Positions 8,370-19,193 of a DNA stretch of 64,000 nucleotides are shown piece after piece. Where the stretch lies: contig CAVZTA010000006.1 of assembly GCA_963778025.1 (NCBI GenBank), forward strand, positions 186,001 to 250,000, given 5' to 3'. How positions within the stretch are numbered: the stretch's first letter is position 1; each line of letters begins with the position of its first letter. Below the pieces are notes generated by a model that was not told the DNA's origin, did no database searches, and saw only the letters and a program-made list of their open reading frames with translations. A program made the position numbers and the translations under genes. The stretch comes from CAVZTA01 sp963778025 (GTDB taxonomy: Bacteria > Chloroflexota > Limnocylindria > Limnocylindrales > CSP1-4).

Positions 8370-10954
8370 TGCGTCCGCGCCGCGGCCTCCTGCCGCTCTT
8401 CGGTGCGCTCCTGCTTGTCGGCCTGCTGCCGGCGGCCCACGTCGCGGCGCTGAGCCCCGGCAGCCTGTCGCTCTCGGTGGACCATGGTGGCTCGGTGGTC
8501 GTCACGCTGATCGCCTACGGGACCAGCCCCGTCTCGCCCAGCAGCGGGACGCTCATCGTCGACAGCCAGCCCCAGCACGGCGTCCTGGGAACGCTCGGCT
8601 CCACGACCTGCGCGCTCGGCTGGGCCGGCTGCTGGGCGACGGTCACGTACACGCCGGACGCCGAGTTCCTGGGCGACGACAGTTTCGGCTACCGCCTGCA
8701 GGGCGAGCGAACGTCGGCTCGGTGACGATCCACGTGAAGTCGACGACCTCCGGCCCGACGACGACCGCGGACACGTTGTTCCTCACGCCGGAGGATGTCG
8801 ACGCGTACGGGCCTGACGATCTCGACCTCAACGACACCGACGCCGGACGGTGACGACCTGGTCGCGGAGCTCGTCGACCAGGCCCAGCATGGCACGGCCA
8901 CCGTCTATCCGAACGGGACGTACCGCTACCAGGGCGACGCCGGACTACAGCTCCCTCGCGGACGGCGGACAGCCGGTCACCGACAGCTTCACGTATCGCG
9001 CGAGTGACGGCGTCCACGTGTCGGCGAAGCGGACCGTGAACGTGTGGATCGGCGAGGTGAACGACCCGCCGATCTTCACGTCCGGCGGGAAGCGTCACGG
9101 TCACCGAAGACAGCGGGCCAGCGCACCATCAGCGGGTGGGCGAGCGCGATCCGCGCCGGCTCGGTGTACGAGGAGCCGTCCCAGACGGTCTCGTTCACGG
9201 TGACCGCGGACGACACCGCCCTGTTCACGGTCCAGCCCGCGATCGCGCCCGAGCCCGATCCGGGTCCGGCCGCGACGTCGAACCTGACGTTCACGCCCAA
9301 GGCCAACGCCTTCGGCTCGACCACCGTCACCGTCGTCGCCAAGGACGACGGCGGCACGGTCGAGGGCGGGGACGATACGGCCGACGCCGTGACGTTCACC
9401 CTCACCCTCACCAGCGTCGAGGATCCGCCGGTGGCGAGCGACCACCAGGCGCAGACGGACGAGGACACGTTCGTCGACGTCCCGGTCACGAACGGCGCGA
9501 GCGATCCCGACGGCGATGCGCTGAGCGTGACCGTGGCCACCGACGGGACGCACGGCACCACGGCCATCCGCCCCGGGAACCAGCTCGTGCGGTACACGCC
9601 GGCCGCCGACTGGAACGGCATCGACACCTTCGACTACACGCTGTCCGACGGTCATGGCGGGACGGTCACCCGGAGCGTGACCGTCACGGTCGGCGCCGTC
9701 GACGATCCGCCGTCGTTCACCGTCGGGCCGGACGTCACGGTGGCCGAGGATGCCGGCCCGCAGACCCTGCCCGGATGGGCGAACGCGATCTCCGTCGGCG
9801 GGCCCGACGAGGCGCTCGTGCAGACGCCCGTGTTCTCGATCGCGGCCGATGACGACCCGGCGCTGTTCACCACGGCGCCCGCGGTCGCGAGCAACGGCAC
9901 GCTCACGTTCCGCGCCAAGGCGAACACCAGCGGCGTCGCGAACCTCACGGTCCGGCTCTCGGACGGCGTCGCGCACATCGACCACGCCTTCACGATCACG
10001 GTGAGCCCCCTCAACGACCCGCCGATCGCGGCCAACGACACCGGCGTCACCGTCCCGGCACTCGGCGGCGCCAAGGCGATCGCCGTGCTCGCGAACGACA
10101 TCACCGACCCGGGCGAGACGCTGACGATCGTGAGCGTCACGCAAGGCGCCAAGGGCAAGGTCGCCATCACCGGTGGCGGATCGGGCGTGACCTACACGCC
10201 GACCGGCTGCAACGTCGGCAGCGACACGTTCACCTACACCGTGTCCGACGGCAACGGCGGCACGGACCCGGCGACGGTCCTCCTGACGATCACCCGGGAC
10301 ACGGTGAAGCCCGTCGCGCTCGCGCCGACCGGCGCGTTCGTGACCGGCACGGCCCTGGGCACGACCACCGTGCCGGTCAGGGAGTCGTGGTGCGCCACCG
10401 ACCCCGGGACCGGCGTCGCGCGCTACCACCTGCAGCAGAGCACCGACAGCGGCGCCTTCGCGACCGTGGCGCTCTCGACGGCCAAGGCGACGTCGGTCAT
10501 GCGCAACCTCACCGGCGGGCATCGCTACCAGTACCGGGTGCGCGGGGTCGACGGCGACGGGACCGTGGGCTCGTTCGCGACGGGTGCGAACCTGCTGGTC
10601 GCCCGCGTCCAGGAGACATCGACGGCGATCACGTACACGGGGCGCTGGACGAGCGTCGCATCGGCCACGGCGTCGGGGGGCAAGGTGCGCTACACGACCG
10701 CCGCGAACGCCAGCGCGACGTACACGTTCTCCGGGCGCGCGGTGGGCGTGGTGTCACCGACGAGCTCGAGCCGCGGTTCGTTCAAGGTGTACGTGGATGG
10801 GGTGCTGGTGGGCACCGTGAGCGAGAAGACGAGCAGCACGATCGTGCGCCGGGTCGTGTTCGCGCGAACGCTGACGCCGGGGACGCACACGCTCAAGCTG
10901 GTGGCCGTCGGGAACGGCCGCATCGACCTGGACGCGATCATCGCGCTCTCCTAG
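8369..10954 (+). pseudogene. Secreted cadherin/Ig-like tandem-repeat protein, interrupted by four frame changes
   Basis: Large extracellular repeat protein. It starts at ATG 8369 (TGATG with the previous stop; ATG 8360 is also in frame) with a clear signal peptide: MRPRRG, then a hydrophobic core, then AAHVAA. Tandem-95/cadherin-like modules follow, with repeated signatures such as NDPPIFT, VAEDAGPQTLPGW, DEDTFVDVPV and DTFDYTLSDGHGG. A fibronectin-like and a jelly-roll-like C-terminal domain come last (GRWTSVASATASGGKVRYT, ending in DLDAIIAL). Homologous sequence continues through frame 2, then 1, 2, 0 and 2 between 8.70 and 9.12 kb, with stops at 8725, 8853 and 9007. From about 9110 to 10954 it is intact. 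Four compensating indels within 420 bases look more like sequence error or assembly conflict than gradual decay. Confidence 0.65.
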
Positions 10955-11025
10955 GCGCCCGGCGTCGCCTCTCGGAGGTCACTGCTACCGTTGGTCGGCC
11001 AAATGGGGGTCCAGCAAGGTCGTTC

Positions 11026-11896
11026 GTGGTCGAGTTCGCCGTCATCCTCGCCGTCAGCCTGCTCATCGGATGCGCCGTGGTCGTCCTCGAGCTCGTTCGC
11101 GGCGGCGGCATCCGGGTCAAGCGCCGCCGATCGATCCCCCCGGCTCGGCGGTCGACCGCGTCGCGCTACCGATCGCGCGTCGCGCTCGTGTTCGCGATCG
11201 TGGCGGTGGGCCTGTTGCTCCTGATCACGCCGATGCTCATGGCATCGCAGGGTCCCGAGCCGTCGCCGTCGGGGCCGCGGCCCTCCGGACTCCCGACGCA
11301 ACACCCGAGCTCGGGTGGTGTCGCGGCCGCCACGGGGACGCCGGAGCCATCGGTCAGTCTCGGCGCCGAGGCGTCCGACGTCCCGCGCCTCGCCCACCAG
11401 CACAGCCACGACGACGCCGTCGCCCGCCGTGACCGCCGAAGGCGACCCCGAAGGCGACCCCGACGGCGACCGCCGACGCCGACGCCCACGCCCGCCGAGC
11501 ACGCCGCTTCCCACGCTGCCGCCGACGCCGACCCCCACGCCTCCGGCGAGCGCGATCCCGGGTCCGACACCCTCGCCCACGCCCGCCCCCACGCCGACGC
11601 CGCGCCCCACCACGCAGCCCTCGCCCACACCGGCCCCGTCCGGGCCGGCCCCGGTCGCGCGCATCTCGGCGGACCGGGATTGCGTGAACCTCGGCGGGTT
11701 CATCCACTTCGATGGCCGTGCCTCATCGCGCGAGACCGGCTACCTCTGGGACTTCGGTGATGGGACGACCTCCGATCGGCCGGCCCCGATCCATGCCTAC
11801 ACCCTGCTGAAGCCGTCGTACACGGTCCGCCTCACGGTCACCGGACCGGGCGGCTCCGACGACGCGACCATGAAGATCGCCATCCCCTGCCCCTGA
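11026..11896 (+). pseudogene. Membrane-anchored PKD-domain protein (second paralogue), one frame change
   Basis: Paralogue in layout of the protein at 7179-8369. GTG 11026 gives a first membrane segment FAVILAVSLLIGCAVVVLEL, a basic loop, a second segment VALVFAIVAVGLLLLITPM, a Pro/Thr/Ser-rich stalk, and a PKD domain with YLWDFGDGTTSD and GPGGSDDATMKIAIPCP at the end. The first half reads in frame 1 and the second half in frame 2; the switch is near 11.39 kb in GC-rich repeats, so an indel is present or the sequence is wrong there. It ends 30 bases before a likely promoter of the ATP synthase operon. Confidence 0.6.
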
Positions 11897-11925
11897 TCGG
11901 GGTCAGACCGGCCGATGGCAGCTGC

Positions 11926-11931
11926 TACACT
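11926..11931 (+). promoter_or_regulatory. Candidate -10 box of the ATP synthase operon
   Basis: TACACT at 11926-11931 fits the TANNNT pattern and lies 24 bases before the atpI ATG, leaving room for the AGGGAG ribosome-binding site (about 11947-11952). No convincing -35 is seen. Placing transcription start after the island would let the operon run independently of the PKD gene. Confidence 0.4.
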
Positions 11932-11955
11932 CTGCCGCGCCTTGGCAGGGAGCCC

Positions 11956-12177
11956 ATGATCGAGGACGGCCGCGGAGTCGCGTACCTCGCGCTCTTCTCG
12001 GAGATCGGCCTCGTTCTCCTCGTGACGACCTTGGGCGGCACGCTGCTGGGGTACTGGATCGACCGACAGTTGCAGACGGTGCCGATCTTCGCCCTCCTCG
12101 GCTTCTTCGCCGGCGCGGGCATCGGCACCTTCGGGATCTACCGACTGGTGACACGGTTCCTGGCGCGGTTCGACTGA
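11956..12177 (+). CDS. atpI: AtpI/AtpZ-like ATP synthase accessory protein
   Basis: Small membrane protein at the head of ATP synthase operons, thought to help c-ring assembly or Mg/Ca transport. Its 73 residues contain two hydrophobic helices (LALFSEIGLVLLVTTLGGTLLGYW and PIFALLGFFAGAGIGTFGIYRLV) joined by a short polar loop WIDRQLQT, the standard AtpZ/AtpI arrangement. ATG 11956 follows AGGGAG. A 74-base gap separates it from atpB. Identification rests mainly on topology and position. Confidence 0.8.
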   Translation: MIEDGRGVAYLALFSEIGLVLLVTTLGGTLLGYWIDRQLQTVPIFALLGFFAGAGIGTFGIYRLVTRFLARFD

Positions 12178-12251
12178 CGCGTCGGATCGGGACCGGCGAA
12201 ACAGGGTGGGGTCGCGACGGAGGTGACGCGACTCGCTAGCGGAGGACACGC

Positions 12252-13250
12252 GTGACGAGCGAGCCCGCGCGGCCGGAGCCGGCTGCCAGCGAGCGAAAGA
12301 GCCCTGTGCGTTTCCTGCTCACCGTGCTCCTTGCGCTCATCGCGGTGGATCTCGTCGCCTACCTGATCTTCCCGCCGTTCGACCCCACCGCGGCCGTGAC
12401 CTGCTCGTACCCGGTCTGCTTCATCAACGGCACGCTGGAGCTGCCCGCACCGCATGTCGTGTGGCCGGCGGGCCATCACCCCGACCCCACCCAGATCGTG
12501 ACCTGGGACATCAGCATCACGTCCTCGTTGCTCACGATGTGGATCGTCGCGGTCGTGATCCTCGTCGTGTTCTTCATCCTCACCCGCGGCCGACAGCTGG
12601 TGCCACATCCCCGGCAGAACTTCGCCGAGTGGGTCTACGAGACCGCGGCGGACTTCGCCGAGTCGCTGGGCGGTCCGGCGGCGCGACCGTACATCCCGCT
12701 GTTCATCGGGTTCTTCCTGTTCATCCTGGTCTCGAACTGGAGCGGCCTGATCCCGCCCATCGGCCGCGTCCCATTCCTGCGCGCGCCCACGAGCGACGTG
12801 AACGTGACCATCGGGCTGGCGCTCGTGGCCTGGCTGTTCATCGAGCTCGAGGGCTTCCGCAAGCTCGGCGTCCGCGGATATCTCGGGAAGTTCTTCCCGT
12901 TCGGCGAGTTCCGCAAAGGGATCGGCGCGGGCGTCATCGCGCTGTTCGTCGGACTCGTGGAGCTGCTGCTCGAGTTCGTCAAGCCGGTCACGCTGTCGAT
13001 GCGTCTGTTCGGCAACATCTATGGCGGTGAGGTCGCGCTGGGCGTGATCACCGCGTTGACCATCGCGATCGTCCCGATCGGGCTCTATGCGCTCGAGGTG
13101 ATGCTCAACCTCATCCAGGCCCTGATCTTCAGCACGCTCACGTTGATGTTCACGCTCGCGGCCATCGAGGTCCACGACGAAGAGCACGACGAGCGGGAGC
13201 CACACGGCACGCCGGTCGACCCGGATCTCGTGTCCGCACCCGCGCATTGA
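12252..13250 (+). CDS. atpB: F1Fo ATP synthase subunit a
   Basis: Stator subunit that provides the proton half-channels. GTG 12252 follows GGAGGA (12241-12246). At 332 residues it is longer than the about 240-270 of many homologues because of an N-terminal cytoplasmic tail and a periplasmic loop with two Cys (TCSYPVCF). Seen: several transmembrane helices, NWSGLIPPIG, and the essential Arg R251 in SMRLFGNIYGGEV. The acidic, His-rich C-terminus (EVHDEEHDEREPHG) is unusual. It is followed by atpE after 54 bases with a ribosome site AGGAGGAACG. Confidence 0.95.
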   Translation: MTSEPARPEPAASERKSPVRFLLTVLLALIAVDLVAYLIFPPFDPTAAVTCSYPVCFINGTLELPAPHVVWPAGHHPDPTQIVTWDISITSSLLTMWIVAVVILVVFFILTRGRQLVPHPRQNFAEWVYETAADFAESLGGPAARPYIPLFIGFFLFILVSNWSGLIPPIGRVPFLRAPTSDVNVTIGLALVAWLFIELEGFRKLGVRGYLGKFFPFGEFRKGIGAGVIALFVGLVELLLEFVKPVTLSMRLFGNIYGGEVALGVITALTIAIVPIGLYALEVMLNLIQALIFSTLTLMFTLAAIEVHDEEHDEREPHGTPVDPDLVSAPAH

Positions 13251-13304
13251 TCAACCAAGGCACAGCACGCCGGGGCGATCCCGGCGACTAGGAGGAACGA
13301 CAGG

Positions 13305-13529
13305 ATGGAGCACATCGGCGCAGGGCTCGCGGCCCTCGGCGTCATCGGCCCGGGCATCGGCGTCGGCATCATCGGCGGCCTCGCTGCCGGTGCGATCGGC
13401 CGCAACCCGGATGCGGCCGGGCAGATCCGCGGTCTCGCGATCATCCTCGCGGCCTTCGCCGAAGGGCTCGGCGTGCTGGCGATCGTGGTCGGCCTGCTGG
13501 CGATCTTCATCACCTCGCCCTCCGGCTGA
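13305..13529 (+). CDS. atpE: F1Fo ATP synthase subunit c
   Basis: Forms the rotor ring. The 74-residue hairpin has helix 1 with the small-residue pattern GPGIGVGIIGG, the polar loop R33-N34-P35, and the ion-binding carboxylate E53 in helix 2 (AAFAEGLGVLAIV). The Gln and Ser/Thr partners typical of sodium-binding rings are absent, so a proton-coupled ring is inferred. The start follows a strong ribosome site (AGGAGGAACG). Confidence 0.95.
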   Translation: MEHIGAGLAALGVIGPGIGVGIIGGLAAGAIGRNPDAAGQIRGLAIILAAFAEGLGVLAIVVGLLAIFITSPSG

Positions 13530-13549
13530 ACCCACGAGGGCCACCAGCG

Positions 13550-14128
13550 ATGCACATCCTCGCCCTGCTCGGCGAAGCGGCTCGCGAGACGATCGCGCCG
13601 ACTCAGGAAGCCGAGGCGGCGCCGTTCCAGATCAACATCTTCTGGATCATCGTCGCCGCCACCACGTTCGTGTTCTTCTTCTTTCTGATCCGCGAGTTCG
13701 CGTTCTCGGGGATCGCCAAGACCCTGGAGGAGCGGCGCGCGCGCATCGAGCAAGGGCTGAAGGATGCGGATCAGGCGGCCCGCGACCGCAAAGCCGCCGA
13801 GGAGGAGCGCCTCAAGGCCCTCCAGGAGGCGCGGCGGGAAGCCCAGGAGATCCTCGCGCGTGCCCAGAAGGTGAGCGAGGACAGCCGTGCACGCGATCTG
13901 GCGGCGACCCGCGAAGAGATCGACCGGATCCGCGAACGGGCCACAGCGGAGATCCAGGCCGAGAAGCAGCGAGCCCTGGGCGAGCTGCGCGCCGAGGTCG
14001 CGGACCTCGCGCTGGCTGCCGCATCCAAGGTCGTCGGCGAGTCGCTCGATGACGACCGGCAGCGCAGGCTGGTGCAGGAATTCCTGGCCGAGAGTGGCGT
14101 GGGCGATCAGCGGAGCTCGGCCAGCTGA
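13550..14128 (+). CDS. atpF: F1Fo ATP synthase subunit b
   Basis: Peripheral stalk subunit. A single N-terminal transmembrane helix (INIFWIIVAATTFVFFFFLI, about residues 28-47) follows a short extracellular tail. A long charged coiled coil follows (residues 58-165; LEERRARIEQGL, AEEERLKALQEARREA), and then the C-terminal delta-binding segment. The 192-residue length is slightly above average. The stop overlaps the atpH start (TGATG), so the two are translationally coupled. Only one b gene is present, so a b/b' pair as in photosynthetic bacteria is not expected. Confidence 0.94.
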   Translation: MHILALLGEAARETIAPTQEAEAAPFQINIFWIIVAATTFVFFFFLIREFAFSGIAKTLEERRARIEQGLKDADQAARDRKAAEEERLKALQEARREAQEILARAQKVSEDSRARDLAATREEIDRIRERATAEIQAEKQRALGELRAEVADLALAAASKVVGESLDDDRQRRLVQEFLAESGVGDQRSSAS

Positions 14129-14679
14129 TGGCGCGTCCGATCACGTCCGCCCGGCGGTACGCGGAGGCTGCGTTCGAGATCGCGCAGCGCGATGGTCAGC
14201 TCGACCAGTGGCGCGACGATCTGCAGGCAGCGTCGGCGATCCTCTCGGAGGAGCACATCGCCCGCGTGGTCGAGAACCCGGCCATCCCGCTCGTCGAGCG
14301 TCGGGACCTGGTCGCGAAGCTGCTCGCGAAGCGGATCGCCGACAAGCCTGCCCGGCTGGTCGACCTGCTGGTCTCGCGCGGCCGCGCCGACCTCCTGGCG
14401 CGGGTGGCCGACGAGTACCGCCGCCTGCTGCAGCGCCATCAGGGCATCGTCCCCGCGATCGTGACCAGCGCCGTGCCGCTGACCAGCGCCGAATCGAACG
14501 CGGTCCGAGCCCGGGTGGAGGCGATGGCGGGTGCCGCCGTCGACCTCACGACCCAGGTGGACCCCGCGATCCTGGGTGGCCTCACCGTCCAGGTCGGCGA
14601 TCGCCTCCTCGACGACTCCGTGCGTGGCCGCCTGGAGCGGCTGCGCGACCAACTCCGTTCCGGGGCCCGGCCCCGCTGA
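14128..14679 (+). CDS. atpH: F1Fo ATP synthase subunit delta
   Basis: Joins the F1 head to the peripheral stalk. The 183 residues are normal. The N-terminal six-helix domain includes ARRYAEAAFEIAQRDGQ and PAIPLVERRDLVAKLL. The C-terminal part carries the conserved VDPAILGGLTVQVGDRLLDDS near residue 148. The start overlaps the atpF stop, and atpA follows after 27 bases. Confidence 0.94.
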   Translation: MARPITSARRYAEAAFEIAQRDGQLDQWRDDLQAASAILSEEHIARVVENPAIPLVERRDLVAKLLAKRIADKPARLVDLLVSRGRADLLARVADEYRRLLQRHQGIVPAIVTSAVPLTSAESNAVRARVEAMAGAAVDLTTQVDPAILGGLTVQVGDRLLDDSVRGRLERLRDQLRSGARPR

Positions 14680-14706
14680 CGCGTCCGGACACCAAGGGGA
14701 ACGCCA

Positions 14707-16239
<1,533 letters not shown>

Positions 16240-16320
16240 CGGTCGCCTGTGCCATGACCCGCCTCCATGACGGTGCCTGGAACGACGCCGACGAGCACGT
16301 GAGCGCACGCGCGACGTCCC

Positions 16321-17172
16321 ATGCCTAGCCAGCGCGAGATCCGCCGACGGATCGGTGCGGCGCGCAACATCAAGCAGATCACGCGGGCGATGCAGTTCGT
16401 CGCGGCGTCGAAGCTGCGCCGGGCGCAGGAGTCGACGCTCGCCTCCCGGCCCTACCGCGAGAAGCTCGACGAGGTGCTCGCCGACCTCGCCGCCGTCCTG
16501 AGCGGGGAGGACCACCCGCTGCTCGCCGAGCGCGAGGGCGGCAAGCGGCTGATCATCTTCCTGACCAGCGACCGCGGCCTCGCCGGACCGCTCAACACGA
16601 ACGCGATCCGGTTCATCGCCCGCGAGATCACCGAGTCGAAGGGCGAGCTGGAGCTCGTGACCGTCGGCCGCAAGGGGCGTGACGCGATGCGCCGGGCCCG
16701 CGCGCCCATCGTCGCCCACTTCGACGCGCTGGGCGACCGGCCCGACTTCCGGGGCATCATCCCCATCGCGCGGCTCGTCACCGACGACTTCATCTCGGGC
16801 AAGTACGCGCGCGTCGATGTCGTCTACTCGCGGTTCGTCTCCACGCTCGTCCAGCGGCCCGTGCTGGAGCAGCTGCTGCCCGTGGTGCCCACCGAGGACA
16901 CCGAGGGCATCCCCGGCAACCAGTTCATCTTCGAGCCGGGCCCGCGCCAGTTCCTCCAGGCACTCCTGCCGCGGTACGTCGCGACGCGTCTGTACCAGTC
17001 GGTGCTGGAGAGCACGGCCAGCTTCTTCTCCAGCCAGATGGTCGCGATGAAGAACGCGACCGAGAACGCCACCGAGCTCATCGACGACCTGACCCTGTCC
17101 TACAACAAGGTCCGTCAGGCGAACATCACGCGCGAGATGGTCGAGATCGCGACCGGCGCGCGGGCGCGCTAG
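16321..17172 (+). CDS. atpG: F1Fo ATP synthase subunit gamma
   Basis: Central rotor shaft. The 283 residues begin with the typical MPSQREIRRRIGAARNIKQI and TRAMQFVAASKLRRAQ helix. FLTSDRGLAGPLNTN follows, and the C-terminal helix is SSQMVAMKNATENATELI, ending LSYNKVRQANITREMVEI. No redox-regulatory Cys insert is present. atpD follows after 32 bases. Confidence 0.96.
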   Translation: MPSQREIRRRIGAARNIKQITRAMQFVAASKLRRAQESTLASRPYREKLDEVLADLAAVLSGEDHPLLAEREGGKRLIIFLTSDRGLAGPLNTNAIRFIAREITESKGELELVTVGRKGRDAMRRARAPIVAHFDALGDRPDFRGIIPIARLVTDDFISGKYARVDVVYSRFVSTLVQRPVLEQLLPVVPTEDTEGIPGNQFIFEPGPRQFLQALLPRYVATRLYQSVLESTASFFSSQMVAMKNATENATELIDDLTLSYNKVRQANITREMVEIATGARAR

Positions 17173-17204
17173 CGATCACCGCACCAGGAGGCTCAGTACC
17201 CACG

Positions 17205-18617
17205 ATGGCGACCGCCACCGCCGACGCGACCGGCAAGGTGATCCAGATCACCGGCCCGGTCGTCGACATCGAGTTCCCCGCCGGCGGCCTGCCGGCCATC
17301 TTCAACGCGGTCGAGATCCAGCGCGAGGGCCAGGACCCGCTCATCTGCGAGGTCCAGCAGCACCTGGGCAACAACTGGGTCCGCGCGGTCGCGATGACGA
17401 CCACCGACGGCCTCGCACGAGGCGTGCACGTGCGCGACACGGGTGCCGCGATCACCGTCCCGGTGGGCGAGGTCACCCTCGGCCGCGTGTTCGACGTCCT
17501 GGGCCACGCGATCGACGGCAAGGGCGCCGTGAACGCGGAGAAGATGCTGCCGATCCACCGTGCGCCGCCGCACTTCGAGGACCTCGCGACCGAGGTCGAG
17601 GTCTTCGAGACCGGCCTCAAGATCATCGACCTCATCTGCCCCTTCAAGAAGGGCGGCAAGGTCGGCATCTTCGGCGGGGCCGGCGTCGGCAAGACGGTCA
17701 TCATCCAGGAGCTGATCCGGAACGTCGCCCAGGAGCACTCGGGCGTGTCGGTGTTCTCGGGCGTGGGCGAGCGCAGCCGCGAGGGCAACGACCTCATCCG
17801 CGAGATGACCGAGTCGGGCGTCATCGCGAAGACCGCCTTCGTGTTCGGCCAGATGAACGAGCCGCCCGGCGCGCGCCAGCGGGTCGGCCTGACCGGTCTC
17901 ACGATGGCCGAGTACTTCCGCGACGAGGAGGGCCGCGACGTCCTCCTGTTCATCGACAACATCTTCCGGTTCACGCAGGCGGGCTCCGAGGTCTCGGCGC
18001 TGCTCGGCCGGATGCCCTCGGCGGTCGGCTACCAGCCCAACCTCGCGACCGAGATGGCCGCCCTCCAGGAACGGATCACGTCGACCAACAAGGGCTCCAT
18101 CACGTCGCTCCAGGCGGTCTTCGTGCCGGCCGACGACTACACGGATCCAGCGCCGGCCACGACGTTCGGCCATCTCGACTCCACGATCCGCCTCGAGCGG
18201 TCCATCGCCGAGCTGGGCATCTATCCGGCCGTCGACCCGCTGACCTCCACGTCGACGATCCTCGACCCGAACATCGTGGGCCAGGAGCACTACGACGTCG
18301 CGCAGGAGTCGAAGCGCGTCCTGCAGCGCTACCGCGACCTCCAGGACATCATCGCGATCCTCGGCATCGACGAGCTGTCCGAGGAGGACAAGGCGACGGT
18401 CGCCCGCGCGCGCCGCCTCCAGCGGTTCGCCTCGCAGCCGTTCTTCGTCGCCGAGGTGTTCACCGGCCGGCCGGGCGCCTACGTGTCGATCAAGGACTCC
18501 GTGGCCAGCTTCAAGGAGATCCTCGAGGGCAAGGTCGACACCCTGCCCGAGCAGGCGTTCTTCCTCGCCGGCACGATCGACGACGTCCGCAAGAACGCCG
18601 AGAAGCTCAACGCATGA
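17205..18617 (+). CDS. atpD: F1Fo ATP synthase subunit beta (catalytic)
   Basis: Catalytic subunit hydrolysing or synthesising ATP. It has 470 residues with Walker A GGAGVGKT at 157-164, the catalytic GERSREGND loop near 190, Walker B DVLLFIDNIFRF, and the conserved VPADDYTDPAPATTFGHLD. DELSEEDKATVARARRLQRF opens the C-terminal domain. The start follows AGGAGG (17187-17192). No anomaly seen. Confidence 0.97.
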   Translation: MATATADATGKVIQITGPVVDIEFPAGGLPAIFNAVEIQREGQDPLICEVQQHLGNNWVRAVAMTTTDGLARGVHVRDTGAAITVPVGEVTLGRVFDVLGHAIDGKGAVNAEKMLPIHRAPPHFEDLATEVEVFETGLKIIDLICPFKKGGKVGIFGGAGVGKTVIIQELIRNVAQEHSGVSVFSGVGERSREGNDLIREMTESGVIAKTAFVFGQMNEPPGARQRVGLTGLTMAEYFRDEEGRDVLLFIDNIFRFTQAGSEVSALLGRMPSAVGYQPNLATEMAALQERITSTNKGSITSLQAVFVPADDYTDPAPATTFGHLDSTIRLERSIAELGIYPAVDPLTSTSTILDPNIVGQEHYDVAQESKRVLQRYRDLQDIIAILGIDELSEEDKATVARARRLQRFASQPFFVAEVFTGRPGAYVSIKDSVASFKEILEGKVDTLPEQAFFLAGTIDDVRKNAEKLNA

Positions 18618-18627
18618 GCGCCGCCTG

Positions 18628-19056
18628 ATGCCGCTCCTGCTGGAGATCGTGACCCCGGAACGCCTGGCGTTCTCGGAGGAGGTCGACTCGGTCCAGGTCC
18701 CGGGCATCGAGGGTGAGCTGGGCATCCTGCCCCACCACGCGCCGCTCGTGTCGCTCCTGGGCGTGGGCGAGCTGCGGATCCGCAAGGGTGGCCAGGAGGA
18801 GCTGTTCGCCGTCGCCGGCGGGTTCCTCCAGGTCCGGCCCGACAAGGTCGTGGTGATGGCGGAGACGGCCGACCTCGCGTCGGAGATCGACCTCGAGAAG
18901 GCCGAGCAGGCTCGCCGGGACGCGGAGCGGATCCTGGCCGAGGGCCCCCACGAGGGCGCCGATCTCGGTGCTGCGCGCGCGGCGCTCGCGCAGGCGCTGC
19001 TCCGCATCCGGGTGGCCGAACGGCGCCATCGCGAGGGGCCGCGTCACCGCGGGTAG
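18628..19056 (+). CDS. atpC: F1Fo ATP synthase subunit epsilon
   Basis: Rotor subunit that can inhibit ATP hydrolysis. The 142 residues comprise an N-terminal beta sandwich (IVTPERLAFSEEVDSVQVPG, GELGILPHHAPLVSLL) and a two-helix C-terminal domain (LEKAEQARRDAERIL). Start is ATG 18628, 10 bases after the atpD stop. It is the last gene of the ATP synthase operon. A 137-base gap with a duplicated start sequence precedes murA. Confidence 0.95.
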   Translation: MPLLLEIVTPERLAFSEEVDSVQVPGIEGELGILPHHAPLVSLLGVGELRIRKGGQEELFAVAGGFLQVRPDKVVVMAETADLASEIDLEKAEQARRDAERILAEGPHEGADLGAARAALAQALLRIRVAERRHREGPRHRG

Positions 19057-19113
19057 TCGCCGCTCGTCGCATCGCGCGCGCTCGCGATGCCCGTTAGGGA
19101 CGCAGACTGATCC

Positions 19114-19188
19114 ATGGCTGACGCAAAGTCCTCGGGCCGATGGCGTCGCGGAGCTCCGCCTCGGACCTCGGAGGGCGAACGGCGGTAA
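19114..19188 (+). other. 24-codon upstream ORF that duplicates the murA start
   Basis: ATG 19114 opens MADAKSSGRW and continues to a TAA at 19186-19188, five bases before the murA ATG. Its first 14 bases (ATGGCTGACGCAAA) are identical to the murA start at 19194-19207, 80 bases downstream. Either a small duplication left a decoy start or this is a leader peptide that couples translation into murA. Confidence 0.3.
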
Positions 19189-19193
19189 GGAAG

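Noticed and set aside
13305..13529. Sodium-binding c-ring
   Set aside because: Only the Glu in helix 2 is present. The Gln in helix 1 and the Ser/Thr after the Glu that mark sodium-type c subunits are missing.
19140..19193. ATG 19140 as the murA start
   Set aside because: It would add 18 residues without homology, lacks a good ribosome-binding site and overlaps the upstream ORF. ATG 19194 follows TAAGGAAG.
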